Shown: positions 59,403 through 64,000 of the stretch, in pieces
How the letters are laid out: each line of letters begins with the position of its first letter
Position numbering within the stretch: position 1 is the stretch's first letter
Source: Mercurialis annua
Taxonomy: Eukaryota; Streptophyta; Magnoliopsida; Malpighiales; Euphorbiaceae
Direction: 5' to 3'
Assembly (NCBI RefSeq): GCF_937616625.2
Contig: NC_065576.1
Span: 10,728,501-10,792,500 of the forward strand
Length of the DNA: 64,000 nucleotides
Program-made: the position numbers and the translations under genes
Notes under the pieces: model-generated
Told to the model about the DNA's origin: nothing
Database searches by the model: none
What the model saw: the letters and a program-made list of their open reading frames with translations, nothing else

Positions 59403-59858
59403 AAGGTCTAATTACTCAAAAGCCCTCCACCTTTAATTTTTTTTCAATTGCACCTTGACGTTAGAAAACTCTCTCAAAACCCTCCCATCTTTAAATTTCA
59501 TTCCAATTGCACCCTGACGTAGGAAAATCCTCTCAAAATCCCCTCATCTTTAGATATTTTTTCAATTGTACCTTAAATTGGAAATTTTTATGATTTTGAT
59601 TTTAAAAAGTTATTGGATATAATTTTAAGAAGAATGATTTTTTATATTATTAATAATATTAGTCTTTAATTAGAATATATATTAAAAATGAAATATTATT
59701 TTAAATTATTTTTCATGAGAAAAGAGGTCAATTTATTACTTTGGGGTACAATTGAAAAAGAATCTAAAGGTGGGGGGCGGGGTTCTGAGAGGATTTTCCT
59801 ACGTCAGGGTGCAATTGAAAATAAGCTTAAAGATGGGGGGCTTTTGAGTGATTAAGCC
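59403..59858. mobile_element. MITE with internal tandem duplication of the TIR
   Basis: Left aattactcaaaagccctcca against right gggcttttgagtgattaagc. The left arm carries near-repeats of tttcaattgcacc-tgacgt at about 59445, 59500 and 59560. Sits directly against the LINE remnant. Confidence 0.8.
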
Positions 59859-62040
59859 AAAGAACAATGAAGAATAATGTGGATTCCCGATTCGATTTCA
59901 GTCAAACAATTCGAACAGAAAATAGCATTCTCATTAATAATCCCGCGCTGAAATATAAATTCTTTCGATGCTACACAATCCTTGTGAAGAAGCCAAACAA
60001 AGAAAAGAACTCTCAGAGGTGCTTTAGCCTTCCAAATCCTGCTATAAAACACATTTACAGGGGTTTCATTACTGTCATAATTAATTCTGGTGTAGCTGCT
60101 CGTGGTGTAGTTGTTGCTCGGTTTAATCCAGTATGGCTGATTATCTTCAAGGGCTGCTGCTGTTATTTCAGTAAAGCTGCTGCACATGTCACTGTAAAGA
60201 GCTTGAGAATCGACCTGTTTCCTTATCAAAAACAGAACTTAATTTACCTTTTTGATCAAGTGAAAGATTGAATAATGAAGTGTGAGAAATTGCCAAAGGC
60301 TGAACTTGATTTAACATCCACAAATTTTTCCAAATAAAAACATTATCTCCATTGCCTACTTTGAAGTGAATCCGAAAATGAAATAGCTTCCAAATATCAA
60401 TATCGGCAACACATGATTTTCGAATATTACGCCATAAAGCTGAAAATGCTCTTTTATTTCCTGAAATCAAATCGTACCAATTGCTTATGTCCGAACTATT
60501 TTTCACCACCAAAAACCACAGAGAAGCTTTATCACAAGATAAAAATTTCCAAATCCATTTAAGCATCAAATTTTGTTTTTTTGAACAAAGTGACGGGATA
60601 CCTAAACCACCAGCTCTTAATGGTTGACAAACCGTGTCTCAAGAAACTTTGCAAATCCCTCTGCCTGCACTTGAGTCGGACCACAAGAAGCGACGCATAG
60701 TACACTTAAAACCATTAATAACAGTTTGAGGGATTGCAAAATTGCAAATCGAATAAACCGGCAAACTTGAAAGTACAGATTTAATTAAAACCAAACGGCT
60801 AGCGGGAGAAAGGAGATTACCTTTCCAAAGCGCCAAGCATGGACTTAAATAACGGCCGTTACATAACGTAACGGCCGTTATTTACAGGTTTTTGGACCTG
60901 CCGTTACCGTTAGGACCGATTTTGTACCGTTACGTATATTTTGTAAGGTAACGGCCTTACCTCCGTTACTTCAAGGTAAACGGCCGTTTTCTCACCTTTA
61001 CCTAAAGGTAACGGTGTGAAGTAAATTTAAAACAGAAAAAAGAAGAGGAGCAGCAGAGATAAGAGCAGCCAGCGACCACCTTTTCGTCAAATGTATTCTC
61101 CTGCATTTTCTGAAGTAGCAGCGCTGGAACTTCTCTTCTTTTAGGTTTAGGTTTTGTAACAACACTTCATTGGGCCTAGTACCCAATCACTAATCTATTT
61201 TCCTAAACAAGCCCAAATGAATAATTTTAATAAACTATAATCTTGAATTTACGACTAAAATTATAAAATTTCACTAAATATAAATAGATTACATAAATTA
61301 TATCTTTAAATAAGATTTTATGCTTAAATTTTTTGTAATTTTTATAAACTCTTATCTAATCTTTTAGAGCTTGCTTTTATTTTTTATTTTTTATTTTTTA
61401 TTTTTAACAATTAAGCCTAAACATTTATATTTTAAATAATAACTATCTATATATAATGGAATAACTAAATAATTTAAATACTATAAATAATGAATATGCT
61501 AATGAGCTATATATGTGTGTACAGTGTACTACTTATATAAGTTTTAAGTCTTCAAAAAAATACATGATATTAAATAATGAATAAAATATGTATTTTTTTA
61601 TAGTTCTTTTTATTAGATATTTGTATAATTTAATATCATTTTAAATCTTTCAAAATCTATTAATTCTACATACTTTACAATTTGTTTTTTAAAAAATACA
61701 CTCTGGTAGACCGTTACACAACGTTGAGTCCGTTACCAATCCGTTACCGTTATGTATAGCCGCGACCACGACTGCGGCCGTTACCGCGATTTAAATCCAT
61801 GGCGCCAAGTGGTTACTGAAATTAATTTGGAGAGGACGATATAAACTCAGTTTCGGAATCTTATTGCATAAAGGCAATACCGAGATAAGAAAAAGGAAGA
61901 CACTCAGTCTTACAATTAAGGATATGAGCAACAACTTGTATATATTTGTTTATCGTTAACACAACAGGAGTACAAAATGCGTCCATTACCAAAATCCGTT
62001 GGTAAATCGAGCTCTTCTAACTTTTTCAAGTTCAAGCAAT
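59859..62040 (-). pseudogene. LINE remnant, minus strand, split by a hAT-like element
   Basis: Reading from right to left: ECLPFSYLGIAF-type RT end (62000-61802), then after the hAT-like insertion LLSPASRLVLIKSVLSSLPV and CTMRRFLWSDSSAGRG (60836-60640), middle region with frameshifts, VGNGDNVFIWKNLW (about 60350), and zf-RVT (FCSNCLTEIESGIHIILHC, about 59900). Several frameshifts; not functional. Confidence 0.85.
60838..61801. mobile_element. hAT-like non-autonomous element, 964 bp, TSD gcgccaag
   Basis: Termini CATGGACTTAAATAACGGCC and GCGATTTAAATCCATG. Perfect 8-bp duplication gcgccaag (60830-60837 and 61802-61809), the hAT signature. Both subterminal regions are packed with the motif cggccgttac/gtaacgg (at least eight copies within 180 bp on the left, five on the right). 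The centre is AT-rich and has no transposase. Inserted in the LINE remnant; the LINE frame continues on the far side. Confidence 0.93.
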
Positions 62041-62933
62041 ATTTATATTTTTTTTCTTATTTTAGATGGATTGCGGTTGCATTTGAAATAATTTACAAAA
62101 CATATTTTTTTTTCCGGTTGTTGTCACTTAGAAAATTTGTATAGGCCAAATACTATGCAATTTTCGTTCACGTTTTTTTGATAAGGATTTCTCTCTTTTT
62201 ATTTGATCCCCACCTTGTCTTTCCTTCTCAAAAAATTTAACCATTTTCAAATTTTAAATTTATTTTAATAAAAATATTCTGCTCAACTTTACAAAAAATC
62301 ATAATTTTTAGATAATAGCTATATTTGAAAATTAGGATTTTATTTTTATTTTTATTGTTCTCGTTTTGGAGAATAATAATTCTTACAAATTTTTAAGATC
62401 ACTATTTTGGCGTGATTTAATATTACTATTTTGGCGTAGGAAGCACGGATACTTTCACAAAGTTTTGTTTTCCGTTTTAAAAATCAAAAGCTCTCAAAAT
62501 ATCTTAAAAACTCATTTGACACATTTTATCTATTTCAGTAAATACTAAAATTAGAACTTAAAAAACACTTTAATTTATATCTTAATGCAAAAAAGTACAC
62601 AGTTACACATTAATTAAAAAATTTAATTACCTATAATATATTTCATATTCTAATTTTTGTTGAAACATATAATTCTTTTTATATCATTTATAAAATTCTA
62701 ATTTTAATTATGAACTTAAATTTTGAGTATATCTAATCACATATTTTAGTAGTTGTCATCAATATATAAATAAAATTTAGTATAGTTAAGTGTATAATTA
62801 TTAATATTTATAAAATACCCTTTTATTTTATTATCTACGTAATTTTCTCACGGTTCATGTTTTTTATTTTTTAAAAATTATAGTTTCTTTGAATCTGTTT
62901 CATGTTGTTTTCGTGTCCGTGCTACCTAAAACT
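62041..62933. other. Intergenic, no gene seen
   Basis: AT-rich with a partial direct repeat of actattttggcgt (62401, 62426). Confidence 0.4.
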
Positions 62934-63058
62934 TGGTGTGATTTTATATGACAACTCTTGGCGTGATTTTGTATCACAACTATTGACGTGATCTTGCATC
63001 ACAACTCTTGGCGTGATCTTGTTAATGACTGGTCGTGATCTTGTATCATAACTTTTGG
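62934..63058. repeat. 25-bp tandem repeat with inner palindrome GTGAT-n5-ATCAC
   Basis: Five degenerate units begin tggtgtgat (62934), tggcgtgat (62959), tgacgtgat (62984), tggcgtgat (63009) and tggtcgtgat (63031). Most contain GTGATyTTGyATCAC, able to form a small hairpin. Confidence 0.85.
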
Positions 63059-63479
63059 CACCATAAACCTTGAGGCTTATTGTGAAGTGTATAAGATTTA
63101 AAGTTATATTTTAATTATATTTCTCTTTGTACTGTCTAAACATTTTCCAAATGATGATATTTATTTTGAACACTAATTAAAATAAAATGGTTTAATATTT
63201 TTGAACTAATAGTGTTGAGATTAATGTGTTTAATCTGTAACTCTTTTCATCAAATAACATATTTAATGATGCTAAGATGATCAAAAGAAATAATTGCTTG
63301 TTAATGTTTCTTTTATTAAAAACGTGGAACGGTTTGTAGATGTTACTGTTAAATGGATATAATGATAATCATAGACAGTAAAAATGAGTTATTAACAGTT
63401 TTATATGTAAACTATAAAAATGATAATGTTTGGAGTAATGTATATTATTGTTAATTGTTTTATAAAGTTTAAATAGACT

Positions 63480-63535
63480 GGTATCATTAGTATTATTATT
63501 TTTTATTGGTATCATTAGTATTATTATTTCTTATT
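63480..63535. repeat. 27-bp direct duplication
   Basis: tggtatcattagtattatta occurs at 63480 and 63507. Confidence 0.9.
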
Positions 63536-63689
63536 AATTTGGCGATAAAATATTTTTCATGGCTATTTTACTATTACTTTACTTTTAATATTTTATCTAT
63601 TTATGAGTTTTTTTGACGGAATTGGAGTTTATTAATATGTGAGGAAAATTACATAATAAATTTATAAACCTAACTAAAAAGAATACACA

Positions 63690-63785
63690 TATATTTTTAG
63701 CCACTATACGGGTCATCCAATTACACATTCCTTTAACAAAAATTGATGAATAATAAGTGAACGATATCTAGTATCAGTGGTGAAT
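63690..63785 (-). pseudogene. LINE 3'-end fragment
   Basis: tttagccac-t-cgggtcatccaattacacatt resembles the 3' coding end of the LINE at 38948-38985 (codons for [10 protein letters not shown]). Only about 90 bp remain. Confidence 0.55.
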
Positions 63786-64000
63786 GACATCACAAGTCCT
63801 GGGGGTTTTGTTGGAGCAGTAGGGCGACTGCTGCACCTCGCCCCACTCTCCCTCTCCATACTTGCAAACCTTGCAGGTCAATGAAATGTATGATGCAGAT
63901 AGTTGGAACTACAGAGTATAAGCAAAATAAACAAACAAAAATCCTGTCAGAGAAATGCATGTTTCAAATGTGATAACCAGCGACAAGATAACTGATCTAT
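63786..64000. other. GC-richer patch at the window edge
   Basis: 63786-63875 is clearly GC-richer than its surroundings and open in two minus-strand frames (one reading GEGEWGEVQQSPYCSNKTPR). It could be the edge of an exon beginning outside the window. Family not recognised. Confidence 0.2.

Noticed and set aside
63786..64000. Named protein-coding exon
   Set aside because: Only about 90 bp of coding-like composition and no family recognised.

Overview
This is a 64-kb piece of an AT-rich eudicot plant nuclear genome. The evidence is GT-AG spliced genes with many exons, a plant FBD-type F-box gene, an intronless class III peroxidase, a plastid disproportionating enzyme, a cytosolic-type tRNA-Leu(AAG), and dense layers of plant LTR elements, LINEs, a SINE and MITEs. 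The species cannot be named from the sequence.

Layout. 0-2.7 kb: an F-box/LRR/FBD gene (+) and a small unidentified coding remnant. 3-14 kb: an accessory block with a hairpin MITE, a broken Ty3/gypsy-type element whose LTR carries a piece of gag, two LTR fragments in opposite orientation, three large inverted-repeat DNA elements, and a dead LINE carrying two nested insertions. 14.5-17.2 kb: a complete 3-exon AVT1-like vacuolar amino-acid transporter (+) with a SINE in intron 1. 17.3-26.2 kb: a MITE, LINE pieces, a solo LTR with TSD accaa, and a second partial transporter copy split by a 2.9-kb solo LTR with TSD ttaac. 26.2-29.8 kb: a repeat-rich segment holding adjacent fragments of a calmodulin and a PPR gene. 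30.3-42.8 kb: a 9-exon alanine:glyoxylate aminotransferase 2-type gene (+) whose last intron carries a 2.4-kb antisense LINE, and whose upstream region is repeated just before exon 2. 43.8-44.7 kb: a class III peroxidase (+). 46.2-53.4 kb: a 16-exon plastid DPE1 (+) with three MITEs in its introns. 53.9-56.1 kb: a 10-exon gene (-), convergent with DPE1, for a plastid membrane protein with an HEAAH motif. 56.3 kb: tRNA-Leu. 56.5-64 kb: MITEs and a LINE remnant split by a 964-bp hAT-like element.

The complete genes are ordinary metabolic and housekeeping functions and do not form a cluster: starch/maltose metabolism (DPE1), photorespiratory or beta-alanine transamination (AGT2), vacuolar amino-acid transport, wall/ROS peroxidase activity, and ubiquitin-ligase adaptor function. 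Exon boundaries given are my own; for each complete spliced gene the exon lengths sum to an intact reading frame.

The strongest unexplained pattern is that several unrelated mobile elements here (LTR U3 regions and the centres of Mutator-like elements) carry short arrays of perfect or near-perfect palindromes about 13-21 bp long, three of them built on a shared GAGAC/GTCTC half-site.
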